Source of the DNA: Metapseudomonas otitidis
GTDB lineage: Bacteria > Pseudomonadota > Gammaproteobacteria > Pseudomonadales > Pseudomonadaceae
DNA length: 64,000 nt
Reading direction: 5' to 3'
NCBI RefSeq assembly: GCF_900111835.1
Contig: NZ_FOJP01000001.1
Coordinates: 62,001 to 126,000 of the forward strand
A program made the translations under genes and the position numbers. Below the pieces are notes generated by a model. That model saw only the letters and a list, made by a program, of their open reading frames with translations. It did no database searches and was not told the DNA's origin. Below are positions 1 through 8,534 of the stretch, piece by piece. Within the stretch, counting starts at the first letter, position 1; the number at the start of each line of letters is the position of its first letter.

Positions 1-645
1 GTGTTCGAATATCCGCACGCCCAGGGAGGTGGCCGCCGCCGCCTCGCCCAGGGCGAGGTTGAGCGGGTGCAGGTGGCCCGAGCCCATGTCGATGAGCCCG
101 CCGGCATAGCGGTCGGACCCCACCACGCTGCGCATGTCACCGGGTTGCACCAGCTTCATCTCGTGGCGATAGCCGAGCCCGCGCAGCTCCTCCATGTCCT
201 CGGCGAAGCCGGCGAAGTCACGGGCCGTGTTGGCCAGGTCGCAGTAACCCCAGGTGAGGTCGCAGTCGATGGCGAACTCGTCCACCCGCTGGCGCACCAG
301 TTCCACGGCCTCCAGGCCCATCAGCTTGAGGGCACGCACGCCTTCGGCGCCGATCACCGGCGCGAAGTGGTCGACGTCATGGCCGACGCCCCGGATCAGT
401 TGGCCGCCGTTGCGCCCGCTGGCGCCCCAGCCCACCTGGCGGGCCTCCAGCAGGACCACCGAAATGCCGCGGCGGGCCAGTTCGATGGCGGTGTTGAGGC
501 CGGAGAATCCCCCGCCGACGATGCACACGTCGGCCCGGACCTCGCCCTGCAGGGACGGGTAGGCCAGTTGGCGGTTGGCGGTGGCGGCGTAGTAGGAGGG
601 GGCGTGGCGGTCGCTGTGGACCGGTTGGCGAACGCGGGCGTTCAT
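1..645 (-). CDS. pauB4: FAD-dependent oxidoreductase, PauB/PuuB-like (partial, C-terminus off the window)
   Basis: The first 215 residues of a DAO-type FAD oxidoreductase are visible; the family is usually about 430 residues, so half is missing beyond base 1. The ATG at 645 is followed by a Rossmann FAD motif, GGGFSG at residues 44-49, then the typical GWGASGRNGGQ segment. Known relatives (gamma-glutamylputrescine oxidases, PauB of Pseudomonas) oxidise polyamine intermediates. It lies beside dadR, as PA5309 (pauB4) does in P. aeruginosa from memory, and the polyamine regulator pauR is 3.7 kb away. The substrate is inferred from family and place only; a generic amine or amino-acid oxidase is possible. 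Confidence 0.75.
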   Translation of the reverse strand, partial: MNARVRQPVHSDRHAPSYYAATANRQLAYPSLQGEVRADVCIVGGGFSGLNTAIELARRGISVVLLEARQVGWGASGRNGGQLIRGVGHDVDHFAPVIGAEGVRALKLMGLEAVELVRQRVDEFAIDCDLTWGYCDLANTARDFAGFAEDMEELRGLGYRHEMKLVQPGDMRSVVGSDRYAGGLIDMGSGHLHPLNLALGEAAAATSLGVRIFEH

Positions 646-759
646 GGGCGCAATCCTGATTCTTGTGTTTGAAAAAAGCGACGCAGGATAGGCAGGCCCC
701 TCTCCATGCGCCAAGGGGACTTCGGGAAAAATCCCTGTGCCCCCGGGGCAAGGATCGGC

Positions 760-1248
760 TCAGTCGGGAATGGGCAGGCTGAGGGTTTCCTTCACCTCTT
801 CCATCACGATGTAGGACTTGGATTCGCGGACGTGGGGCAGCTTGAGGAGGATGTCTCCCAGCAGCTTGCGGTAGGAGGCCATCTCGTTGATGCGGGCCTT
901 CACCAGGTAGTCGAAGTCGCCGGACACCAGGTGGCATTCGAGCACGTGGGGCAGCTTGAGCACGGCGCGGCGGAACTCCTCGAAGGTGTCGCCGGACTTG
1001 TAGTCCAGGCTGATCTCGACGAACACCAGCAGGCTGGCCTTGAGGTGCTGCGGGTTCAGGCGGGCGTTGTAGCCCATGATGATCCCCTCGCGCTCCAGGC
1101 GGCGGACGCGTTCGGTGCAGGGCGTGGTCGACAGCCCCACCCGCTCGCCCAGTTCGGTGAAGGAGATGCGACCGTCCTCCTGGAGGATGCGTAAAATATT
1201 CCGGTCTATCTTGTCCAGCTCACGACGCGATTGATGCTGGGTTCTCAT
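760..1248 (-). CDS. dadR: Lrp/AsnC-family regulator DadR
   Basis: A 162-residue Lrp-type regulator: winged helix-turn-helix over about residues 12-60 (ELDKIDRNILRILQEDGR, then GLSTTPCTERVRRLE) and a C-terminal RAM ligand domain with the SGDFDYLVK segment. An in-frame start 48 bases upstream would add 16 residues; the ATG at 1248 was chosen because it gives the family length and the usual MRTQHQ beginning. It is divergent from dadA. In P. aeruginosa the equivalent protein senses alanine and activates dadAX; that role is inferred here from identity and position. Confidence 0.9.
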   Translation of the reverse strand: MRTQHQSRRELDKIDRNILRILQEDGRISFTELGERVGLSTTPCTERVRRLEREGIIMGYNARLNPQHLKASLLVFVEISLDYKSGDTFEEFRRAVLKLPHVLECHLVSGDFDYLVKARINEMASYRKLLGDILLKLPHVRESKSYIVMEEVKETLSLPIPD

Positions 1249-1296
1249 GGTGGATGCCCCTCCGCAAAAGCCGATATTGCCAAGAATTATCGCCAA

Positions 1297-1312
1297 ATAT
1301 AGCTGGCTATAT
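1297..1312. promoter_or_regulatory. Inverted repeat in the dadR-dadA divergent region, candidate DadR site
   Basis: A perfect 7-bp inverted repeat, ATATAGC-TG-GCTATAT, lies in an A/T-rich stretch between dadR and dadA. A second, imperfect palindrome with CGATA and TATCG ends lies at about 1272-1292. Lrp-family proteins bind A/T-rich imperfect palindromes, usually several in phase, so these are candidate DadR sites. No binding data can be seen from sequence. Confidence 0.5.
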
Positions 1313-1314
1313 AG

Positions 1315-1344
1315 TGAATATCACTGGTCACGCCTTCTTATACT
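1315..1344 (+). promoter_or_regulatory. Candidate dadA promoter
   Basis: TATACT at 1339-1344 is a good -10 hexamer. The -35 region at the right distance (TGAATA, 1315-1320, 18-bp spacer) is poor, as expected for an activator-dependent promoter, and the perfect inverted repeat sits just upstream. The start would be near 1351, leaving a leader of about 50 bases to the dadA ATG. Confidence 0.4.
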
Positions 1345-1404
1345 GCCGACATCTACGCTCAAAATAACAAACGCGCCGGCAAGGCCGTCGCGGTGGAGGC
1401 AGAC

Positions 1405-2703
1405 ATGCGAGTAATGGTGCTGGGCAGCGGCGTGATTGGTACCGCGAGTGCCTACTATCTGGCCCGGGAAGGCTTCGAGGTGGTGGTGGTGGACCGTCAG
1501 CCGGCCGTTGCCATGGAAACCTCCTTCGCCAACGCAGGCCAGGTCTCGCCTGGCTACGCATCCCCCTGGGCCGCCCCCGGCGTGCCGCTCAAGGCCATCA
1601 AGTGGCTGATGCAGCGCCACGCGCCCCTGGCCATCAAGGCCACCGGCAGCCTGGACCAGTACCTGTGGATGGCGCAGATGCTGCGCAACTGTACCGCGTC
1701 CCGCTATGCGGTGAACAAGGAGCGCATGGTGCGCCTGTCCGAGTACAGCCGCGACTGCCTCGACGAGCTGCGCGCCGAAACCGGCATCGCGTATGAAGGC
1801 CGCCAGCTCGGCACCACCCAGCTGTTCCGCACCCAGGCCCAGGTCGACGCCGCCGCCAAGGACATCGCCGTCCTCGAGCGTTCCGGCGTGCCCTACGAGA
1901 TCCTCGACCGCGACGGCATCGCCCGCGTCGAGCCGGCCCTGGCCAGCGTCAAGCACAAGCTCGCCGGCGCCCTGCGCCTGCCCAACGACCAGACCGGCGA
2001 CTGCCAGATGTTCACCACCCGCCTGGCCGAGATGGCCGTGCAGCTGGGGGTCGAGTTCCGCTTCGGCCAGGACATCCAGCGCCTGGACTTCGCCGGCGAC
2101 CGCATCAACGGCGTGTGGATCGACGGCAAGCTGGAAACCGCCGACCGCTACGTGCTCGCCCTCGGCAGCTACAGCCCGCAACTGCTCAAGCCGCTGGGCA
2201 TCAAGGCCCCGGTGTACCCGCTCAAGGGCTACTCGCTGACCGTGCCGATCACCAACGGTGCCATGGCCCCGACCTCGACCATCCTGGACGAGACCTACAA
2301 GGTCGCCATCACCCGCTTCGACGACCGCATCCGCGTCGGCGGCATGGCGGAGATCGCCGGCTTCGACCTGTCGCTGAACCCGCGCCGTCGCGAGACCCTG
2401 GAGATGATCACCACCGACCTCTACCCGGAAGGTGGCGACGTGGCCAAGGCCGAGTTCTGGACCGGCCTGCGTCCGGCGACCCCGGACGGCACCCCCATCG
2501 TCGGGGCCACGCCTTACCGCAACCTGTTCCTCAATACCGGACACGGTACCCTTGGCTGGACCATGGCCTGCGGTTCCGGCCGCCTGCTGGCGGACCTGAT
2601 GGCGCGCAAGCGTCCGCAGATCAGCGCCGAAGGCCTGGACATCTTCCGCTACGGCAATTCCAAGGAGACCTCGAGCAATGCCAATCCAGCGACTGCACAC
2701 TGA
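1405..2703 (+). CDS. dadA: D-amino acid dehydrogenase small subunit DadA
   Basis: Flavoprotein of 432 residues that oxidises D-amino acids, chiefly D-alanine to pyruvate and ammonia, passing electrons to the membrane quinone pool. The N-terminus shows the FAD fold ([14 protein letters not shown], residues 7-20) and the segment [19 protein letters not shown] that is near-invariant in DadA. An in-frame start 12 bases earlier was rejected because the family begins at MRVMVLGSG. The last 26 bases overlap ridA, and dadX follows, giving racemase plus dehydrogenase: L-alanine to D-alanine to pyruvate. Confidence 0.96.
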   Translation: MRVMVLGSGVIGTASAYYLAREGFEVVVVDRQPAVAMETSFANAGQVSPGYASPWAAPGVPLKAIKWLMQRHAPLAIKATGSLDQYLWMAQMLRNCTASRYAVNKERMVRLSEYSRDCLDELRAETGIAYEGRQLGTTQLFRTQAQVDAAAKDIAVLERSGVPYEILDRDGIARVEPALASVKHKLAGALRLPNDQTGDCQMFTTRLAEMAVQLGVEFRFGQDIQRLDFAGDRINGVWIDGKLETADRYVLALGSYSPQLLKPLGIKAPVYPLKGYSLTVPITNGAMAPTSTILDETYKVAITRFDDRIRVGGMAEIAGFDLSLNPRRRETLEMITTDLYPEGGDVAKAEFWTGLRPATPDGTPIVGATPYRNLFLNTGHGTLGWTMACGSGRLLADLMARKRPQISAEGLDIFRYGNSKETSSNANPATAH

Positions 2704-3031
2704 AACCCGCTACAGCGAAATCGTCATCCACAACGGCACGGTCTACCTGGCCGGCCAGCTTGACGAGAAGCTCAGTGCCGGGATCGGCCAGCAGACCCGC
2801 GAGACCCTCGCCAGCATCGACAAGCTGCTGGCCGAGGCCGGTACCGACAAGAGCCACCTGCTCTCGGTGACCATCTACCTCAAGGACATGGCGGCCGACT
2901 ACGCCGCCATGAACGCGATCTGGGACGCCTGGCTGCCGAAGGGCGCCGCCCCGGCCCGCGCCTGTGTCGAGGCCCGGATGTATTCCCCCGAGGTGCTGGT
3001 GGAGATGACCGTCGTCGCCGCCCTGCCCTGA
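2678..3031 (+). CDS. RidA family 2-iminopropanoate deaminase-like protein
   Basis: A 117-residue RidA/YjgF/Rid-type protein. It has the family LAGQL segment near residue 25 and the C-terminal [18 protein letters not shown] block with the conserved arginine that binds the imine carboxylate. Rid proteins hydrolyse reactive imines released by flavin or PLP enzymes. Its start lies inside the dadA end (26-bp overlap), so translation is probably coupled, and removing the 2-iminopropionate made by DadA is the natural job. A terminator-like hairpin follows 12 bases after the stop. Confidence 0.9.
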   Translation: MPIQRLHTETRYSEIVIHNGTVYLAGQLDEKLSAGIGQQTRETLASIDKLLAEAGTDKSHLLSVTIYLKDMAADYAAMNAIWDAWLPKGAAPARACVEARMYSPEVLVEMTVVAALP

Positions 3032-3043
3032 CCCCTTCCTCAG

Positions 3044-3067
3044 CCCGGCGCCCGAGCCGGGTTTTTT
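3044..3067 (+). terminator. Intrinsic terminator-like hairpin between ridA and dadX
   Basis: CCCGGC (3044-3049), six-base loop, GCCGGG (3056-3061), followed by six T. This is a textbook rho-independent shape, yet it lies inside what is usually treated as one dad operon, 24 bases before the dadX start. Confidence 0.75.
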
Positions 3068-3091
3068 CCATAACCAGAAGAAGTGCCCGCC

Positions 3092-4159
3092 ATGCGTCCC
3101 GCCCGTGCCCTCATCGACCTCGAAGCGCTACGCCACAACTACCGCCTCGCCCGTGAAGCCTCCGGTGCTCGCGCACTGGCGGTGGTCAAGGCCGATGCCT
3201 ACGGACATGGCGCCGTTCGCTGTGCTCGTGCTTTGGAGGCCGAGGCCGACGGGTTCGCCGTGGCGTGCATCGAAGAAGCGCTGGCCCTGCGTGAAGCGGG
3301 CATCCGCGCGCCGATCCTGCTGCTCGAAGGCTTCTTCGAGGCCGACGAGCTGCCGCTGATCGAACAGCATGATTTCTGGTGCGTCCTGCATGCTCCCTGG
3401 CAGCTGGAGGCTTTGGAGCGAGCGACCCTCGCCCGGCCGCTGACCTTCTGGCTGAAGATGGATTCCGGGATGCACCGGGTGGGCTTCCACCCCGCCGAGT
3501 TCCGCGACGCCCACCAGCGCCTGCTGGCCAGTGGCAAGGCGGCCAAGGTGGTGCTGATGAGCCACTTCGCCCGTGCCGACGAGCTGGACAGCGACAGCTG
3601 CGCCCAGCAGGTCGCCGTGTTCCAGCAGGCCCGCGCCGGTATCGAGGCGGAAGTCAGCCTGCGCAACTCGCCGGCCCTGCTGGGCTGGCCCCAGGTTCCC
3701 AGTGACTGGGTGCGCCCCGGCATCATGCTCTACGGCGCCACCCCCTTCGAGCAGGCGCATCCACTGGCCGACCGCCTCAAACCGGTGATGACCCTGGAGT
3801 CCAAGGTCATCAGCGTGCGTGAACTCCCGGCCGGGCAACCGGTGGGCTATGGCGCGCGCTTCGTCACCGAACGGCCGACCCGGGTCGGCGTGGTGGCCAT
3901 GGGGTATGCCGATGGCTATCCGCGCCACGCGCCCACCGGCACGCCGGTGGCCATCGACGGCCAGCCCTCGCGGCTGATCGGCCGGGTCTCCATGGACATG
4001 CTCACCGTCGACCTCACCGACCTGCCCCAGGCCGGCCTCGGCAGCCGCGTCGAACTGTGGGGCAACCAGGTATCCGCCGCCGAGGTGGCGATGCACGCCG
4101 GGACCATCCCCTACCAGATCTTCTGCAACCTGCGCCGGGTCCCCCTGAGCGAGCGCTAA
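3092..4159 (+). CDS. dadX: Catabolic alanine racemase DadX
   Basis: PLP-dependent alanine racemase of 355 residues in the cytoplasm, interconverting L- and D-alanine. The PLP lysine is Lys33 in [11 protein letters not shown] and the second catalytic base is Tyr253 in VGYGARF; both are present, as are the [10 protein letters not shown] and RVSMDM blocks. The ATG at 3092 was preferred to one 9 bases upstream because it matches the usual [10 protein letters not shown] beginning. Position after dadA-ridA marks it as the catabolic enzyme rather than the biosynthetic Alr. A hairpin with a T-run separates it from ridA, so dadX may be expressed below dadA or from its own promoter. Confidence 0.96.
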   Translation: MRPARALIDLEALRHNYRLAREASGARALAVVKADAYGHGAVRCARALEAEADGFAVACIEEALALREAGIRAPILLLEGFFEADELPLIEQHDFWCVLHAPWQLEALERATLARPLTFWLKMDSGMHRVGFHPAEFRDAHQRLLASGKAAKVVLMSHFARADELDSDSCAQQVAVFQQARAGIEAEVSLRNSPALLGWPQVPSDWVRPGIMLYGATPFEQAHPLADRLKPVMTLESKVISVRELPAGQPVGYGARFVTERPTRVGVVAMGYADGYPRHAPTGTPVAIDGQPSRLIGRVSMDMLTVDLTDLPQAGLGSRVELWGNQVSAAEVAMHAGTIPYQIFCNLRRVPLSER

Positions 4160-4213
4160 GCCTCGCCCGGCGGGGCCTGCGGACCATCGGTTGCTTGCCA
4201 ACTTCCTGATTTT

Positions 4214-4243
4214 CCTGGGATTTCCCAGGGGGTTCGTTTTTTT
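4214..4243 (+). terminator. Probable dadX terminator
   Basis: CCTGGG (4214-4219), ATTT loop, CCCAGG (4224-4229), then seven bases later a run of seven T (4237-4243). The gap between stem and T-run is longer than ideal, so the efficiency is uncertain. Confidence 0.5.
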
Positions 4244-4246
4244 GCG

Positions 4247-4279
4247 CAGTATTGACGGCCGAAGTGTTGTAAATACTGA
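4247..4279 (+). promoter_or_regulatory. pauR promoter within an inverted repeat
   Basis: TTGACG (4252-4257) and TACTGA (4274-4279), 16 bp apart, form a credible sigma-70 promoter. A perfect 7-bp inverted repeat, CAGTATT (4247-4253) and AATACTG (4272-4278), brackets and overlaps both hexamers. A repressor bound there would block polymerase, so autoregulation by PauR is a natural inference, untested. Confidence 0.5.
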
Positions 4280-4343
4280 ACGCTAGCCGCATGATTGCGC
4301 GCACCAAGCCCCCCTAACAAGAATCCAGAGGAGGATCCCAGCA

Positions 4344-4892
4344 TTGGACGTCGGTGTTCGACTGCAAGCTATCCGCAAGCTCAAAGGCCTTTCCCAGCGT
4401 GAACTCGCCAAACGTGCAGGCGTTACCAACAGCACGATTTCCATGATCGAGAAGAACAGCGTCAGCCCCTCCATCAGTTCGCTGAAGAAGGTGCTCGGGG
4501 GCATCCCCATGTCGCTGGTGGAGTTCTTTTCCCTCGACCTGGAACAGGACAACCAGACCCAGGTGGTCTATCGGGCCTCCGAACTCACCGACATCTGCAG
4601 TGGCGCCATCACCATGAAGCTGGTGGGCAAGGCCCATCCCAGCCGCGCCATCGCCTTCCTCGACGAGACCTACCCGCCGGGCACCGACACCGGTGACGAG
4701 ATGTACGCCCACGAGGGCGAAGAGGCCGGCATGCTGGTCGAAGGGCGTCTCGAACTGACCGTCGGCAACGACGTGTACATCCTCGAACCGGGCGACAGCT
4801 ACTACTTCGAAAGCAGCCGTCCGCACCGCTTCCGCAATCCGTTCGACCTGCCGGCTCGCCTGATCAGCGCGACCACTCCGGCAAACTTCTGA
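4344..4892 (+). CDS. pauR: XRE-cupin transcriptional regulator PauR
   Basis: A 182-residue repressor type: helix-turn-helix of the Cro/CI class over residues about 6-60 (RLQAIRKLKGLSQRELAKRAG, split by the turn) and a C-terminal cupin (about 105-178) that would sense the small molecule. The start codon is TTG at 4344, preceded by AGAGGAGGA at a good distance; no ATG fits. The P. aeruginosa equivalent, PA5301, is PauR, which represses polyamine catabolism genes including pauB-type oxidases. The neighbouring pauB4-like gene supports that role here. The PuuR family in enterics is the alternative name. Confidence 0.9.
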   Translation: MDVGVRLQAIRKLKGLSQRELAKRAGVTNSTISMIEKNSVSPSISSLKKVLGGIPMSLVEFFSLDLEQDNQTQVVYRASELTDICSGAITMKLVGKAHPSRAIAFLDETYPPGTDTGDEMYAHEGEEAGMLVEGRLELTVGNDVYILEPGDSYYFESSRPHRFRNPFDLPARLISATTPANF

Positions 4893-4932
4893 AAGACCGC
4901 TGCCGCCGATATCCCTGCGACGCGTTGGGTTG

Positions 4933-4961
4933 TTTCGGCCAGACGGCCATGACGTTATACT
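4933..4961 (+). promoter_or_regulatory. Candidate cycB promoter
   Basis: TATACT at 4956-4961 is a strong -10. TTTCGG at 4933-4938, 17 bp upstream, is a weak -35. The implied start near 4968 gives a leader of about 52 bases. Confidence 0.4.
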
Positions 4962-5019
4962 TGCGCCCGCTCGCGAAACCGTGGCCGCGGGCGTATCTAG
5001 CCACGATGAGGGTGAAAGG

Positions 5020-5442
5020 GTGAACCTGATAAATAAGATGCTGGCAGCGCATGTTGCCGTATTGGCCCTGTGGGCAGTTAGCGCCCAGGCCGCGACCGAC
5101 GACGCCATCGCCGAGCGCATCAAGCCGGTGGGCGAGGTCTGCGTGCAGGGTCAGGAATGCAAGGGTGTCGGCGCCGTGGCAGCGGCTGCAGGCGGCGGCG
5201 CACGTACGCCGGACGACATCATCGCCAAGCACTGTGGCGCCTGCCACACCGCTGGCGTGCTGGGTGCACCGAAGATCGGTGACACCGCAGCCTGGAAAGA
5301 GCGCGCAGACCATCAGGGCGGCCTCGACGGCATCCTGGCCAAGGCCATCACCGGCATCAACGCCATGCCGCCGAAGGGCACCTGCGCCGACTGCACAGAC
5401 GACGAGCTGAAAGCCACCATCAAGAAGATGTCCGGCCTGTAA
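5020..5442 (+). CDS. cycB: Cytochrome c5
   Basis: Small periplasmic or membrane-attached monohaem cytochrome c, 140 residues from a GTG at 5020 that follows GAGGGTGAAAGG; a second possible start is the ATG at 5038. A signal peptide ends at SAQA (about residue 24). The haem motif is CGACH (Cys72, Cys75, His76), with Met116 in NAMPPKG as distal ligand. The extra pair Cys122/Cys125 after it is characteristic of c5, where it forms a disulfide. It is an electron carrier in respiration. Two more cysteines at about 41 and 47 lie in the linker before the domain. Confidence 0.93.
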   Translation: MNLINKMLAAHVAVLALWAVSAQAATDDAIAERIKPVGEVCVQGQECKGVGAVAAAAGGGARTPDDIIAKHCGACHTAGVLGAPKIGDTAAWKERADHQGGLDGILAKAITGINAMPPKGTCADCTDDELKATIKKMSGL

Positions 5443-5460
5443 GCGTCGCGAAGCATCGAA

Positions 5461-5485
5461 AAAGCCGCCCGAGGGCGGCTTTTTT
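5461..5485. terminator. Bidirectional terminator between cycB and xpt
   Basis: GCCGCC (5464-5469), a CGAG tetraloop, GGCGGC (5474-5479), with T-runs on the plus strand and an A-run on the other side, so it can serve both convergent genes. Confidence 0.85.
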
Positions 5486-5552
5486 GTGCCTGCGCGGTGC
5501 GACTCGTTGTCGCAGCGCCGCCGGGCCCGAGGTGTTCGGGCCCGGCAACGGG

Positions 5553-6218
<666 letters not shown>

Positions 6219-6240
6219 TCAGACTTCTCCGCAGGCCCGG

Positions 6241-8253
6241 TCAGGGCTTCTTAAGCATCGCCCGGATGTCCGCCAGCGCCGTGTTGCCACGCACCGCCTT
6301 CACCTCGGTCGGCGTGTCGTCCATGCCTTCCCACTCCAGGTCTTCCGGCGGCAGCTCGTCGAGGAAGCGGCTGGGTGAGCAGTCGATGATCTCGCCGTAC
6401 TGCTTGCGCTTGGCGGCGAAGGTCATCGCCAGGTTCTGCCGGGCGCGGGTGATGCCCACGTAGGCCAGGCGGCGCTCTTCCTCGATGGTGTCGGCCTCGA
6501 TGCTGGAGCGGTGCGGGAGGATGTCCTCCTCCACGCCCATGATGAACACGTAGGGGAATTCCAGGCCCTTGGAGGCATGCAGGGTCATCATCTGCACCCC
6601 TTCGGCGCCCTCTTCCTCCTCCTGCTGGCGTTCGAGCATGTCGCGTAGCACCAGCTTGGCGATGGCCTCCTCGATGGTCATGCCGCCTTCCTCGTCGCGC
6701 TCGAGGGTGTTCTTCAGCGCATCCACGAGGAACCACACGTTGCCCATGCGGAAGTCGGCGACCTTGTCGCTGGAGGCGTTCTGGCGGATCCAGTTCTCGT
6801 AGTCGATGTCCATCACCATGCTGCGCAGGGCGGCGATCGGGTCGCTCTCGGCGCATTGTTGGCGGACCTTGTCCATGAAGCGCTTGAAGCGCTGCAGGCG
6901 CTCGGTGTAGCGGCTGTCCAGGTGCTCGGCCAGGCCGATCTCGTCGGCGGCGGCGTACATCGAGATCTTCCGCTCGGTGGCGTAGTTGCCGAGCTTCTCC
7001 AAGGTGGTGGAGCCGATCTCCCGGCGCGGCACGTTGATCACCCGCAGGAAGGCGTTGTCGTCGTCCGGGTTCACCAGCAGGCGGAAGTAGGACATCAGGT
7101 CCTTCACTTCCTGGCGCCCGAAGAAGCTGGTACCGCCCGAGAGCCGGTAGGGAATCTGGTGGTGCTGCAGCTTCAGCTCCATCAGCTTGGCCTGGTGGTT
7201 GCCCCGGTAGAGGATGGCGAAGTCGCTGTAGGGCCGCTGGGTGCGCAGGTGCAGGGTGAGGATCTCCATGGCGATGCGCTCGGCCTCGGCGTCTTCGTTG
7301 CGGCAGCGGATCACCCGGATCGGGTCGCCCACGCCCATCTCGCTCCACAGCTGCTTCTCGAACACGTGAGGGTTGTTGGCGATCAGCACGTTGGCGCACT
7401 TGAGGATGCGGCTGGTGGAGCGGTAGTTCTGCTCCAGCATCACCACCTTGAGGGAGGGGAAGTCCTCCTTCAGCTGCATCAGGTTCTCCGGCCGCGCGCC
7501 GCGCCAGGCGTAGATCGACTGGTCGTCGTCGCCCACCACGGTGAACTGCGCGCGGTGCTGCACCAGCAGCTTCACCAGCAGGTACTGGCTGGCGTTGGTG
7601 TCCTGGTACTCGTCCACCAGCATGTAGCGCACCCGGTACTGCCACTTTTCGAGGATGTCCGGGTTGTCCTGGAAGAGCTTCACCGGCAGCAGGATCAGGT
7701 CGTCAAAGTCCACCGCGTTGTAGGCCTTCAGCGTGCGCTGGTAGTGCAGGTAGACGATGGCCGCGGTCTGTTCCTTGGGGTTGCGCGCGTTGGCCAGGGC
7801 CTCCTCGGGCAGCACCAGGTCGTTCTTCCAGTTGCCGATGCAGTTCTTGATCTCGTCGACGCCGTCGTCGCCCGAGTACTCCTTCTGCATGATGTCCGAC
7901 AGCAGCGCCTTGATGTCCGTCTCGTCGAAGATCGAGAACCCCGGCTTGTAGCCCAGCCGCGCGTGTTCCTTGCGGATGATGTTCAGGCCCAGGTTGTGGA
8001 AGGTGGACACCGTCAGCCCACGGCCTTCGGCACCGCGCAGCAGGCTGCTGACGCGCTCCTTCATCTCGCGGGCGGCCTTGTTGGTGAAGGTCACGGCGAC
8101 GATGTGCTGGGCGCGGATGCCGCACTGCTGGACGAGGTAGGCGATCTTGCGGGTGATCACGCTGGTCTTGCCGGAACCGGCACCGGCGAGCACCAGGAGC
8201 GGGCCGCCGACGTAGTTCACGGCTTCCTGCTGCCGGGGGTTGAGTCGGGACAT
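6241..8253 (-). CDS. rep: ATP-dependent DNA helicase Rep
   Basis: UvrD/Rep superfamily 1A 3'-5' helicase of 670 residues, the normal length. Q-motif LNPRQQEAV at residues 4-12, Walker A GAGSGKT at 24-30, then VDEYQDTN (motif II), GDDDQSIYAWRGA (III), EQNYRST (IV) and VGITRARQNL (VI) are all intact. Rep removes proteins ahead of replication forks and helps restart. A longer in-frame extension upstream of 8253 was rejected because family members begin MSRLNPRQ. The DNA between it and xpt (115 bp) shows nothing notable. Confidence 0.97.
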   Translation of the reverse strand: MSRLNPRQQEAVNYVGGPLLVLAGAGSGKTSVITRKIAYLVQQCGIRAQHIVAVTFTNKAAREMKERVSSLLRGAEGRGLTVSTFHNLGLNIIRKEHARLGYKPGFSIFDETDIKALLSDIMQKEYSGDDGVDEIKNCIGNWKNDLVLPEEALANARNPKEQTAAIVYLHYQRTLKAYNAVDFDDLILLPVKLFQDNPDILEKWQYRVRYMLVDEYQDTNASQYLLVKLLVQHRAQFTVVGDDDQSIYAWRGARPENLMQLKEDFPSLKVVMLEQNYRSTSRILKCANVLIANNPHVFEKQLWSEMGVGDPIRVIRCRNEDAEAERIAMEILTLHLRTQRPYSDFAILYRGNHQAKLMELKLQHHQIPYRLSGGTSFFGRQEVKDLMSYFRLLVNPDDDNAFLRVINVPRREIGSTTLEKLGNYATERKISMYAAADEIGLAEHLDSRYTERLQRFKRFMDKVRQQCAESDPIAALRSMVMDIDYENWIRQNASSDKVADFRMGNVWFLVDALKNTLERDEEGGMTIEEAIAKLVLRDMLERQQEEEEGAEGVQMMTLHASKGLEFPYVFIMGVEEDILPHRSSIEADTIEEERRLAYVGITRARQNLAMTFAAKRKQYGEIIDCSPSRFLDELPPEDLEWEGMDDTPTEVKAVRGNTALADIRAMLKKP

Positions 8254-8362
8254 GCGGGCTGTACGGGGGAAGGGAATGGCCGCGCATTCTACCAAACCCC
8301 GCCGGGCATGCCGAAGTCCGTTCCACAGTGTGATCCAGCCCCCCTTTGGGGCAGGTTGCGAC

Positions 8363-8390
8363 TTGGCTATTTCCACACTTCCAGTACGAT
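8363..8390 (+). promoter_or_regulatory. Weak candidate promoter for the EAL gene
   Basis: TTGGCT (8363-8368), 16-bp spacer, TACGAT (8385-8390), about 145 bases upstream of the TTG start at 8535. The remaining sequence of this 281-bp gap shows no gene or clear repeat. Confidence 0.3.
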
Positions 8391-8534
8391 TGTTCCGGCA
8401 CCTGGGTCTGAGAGGCGATCTCATTCGAGCCCGGTGAGCCAACAACGTGCCGGTAGTGCACGAATAAAACGACGTCGACTACGACGCGAACAGGCGCCTG
8501 GCGCCACTGCTTCTTGTGACCTGGGGAGGTCCGA

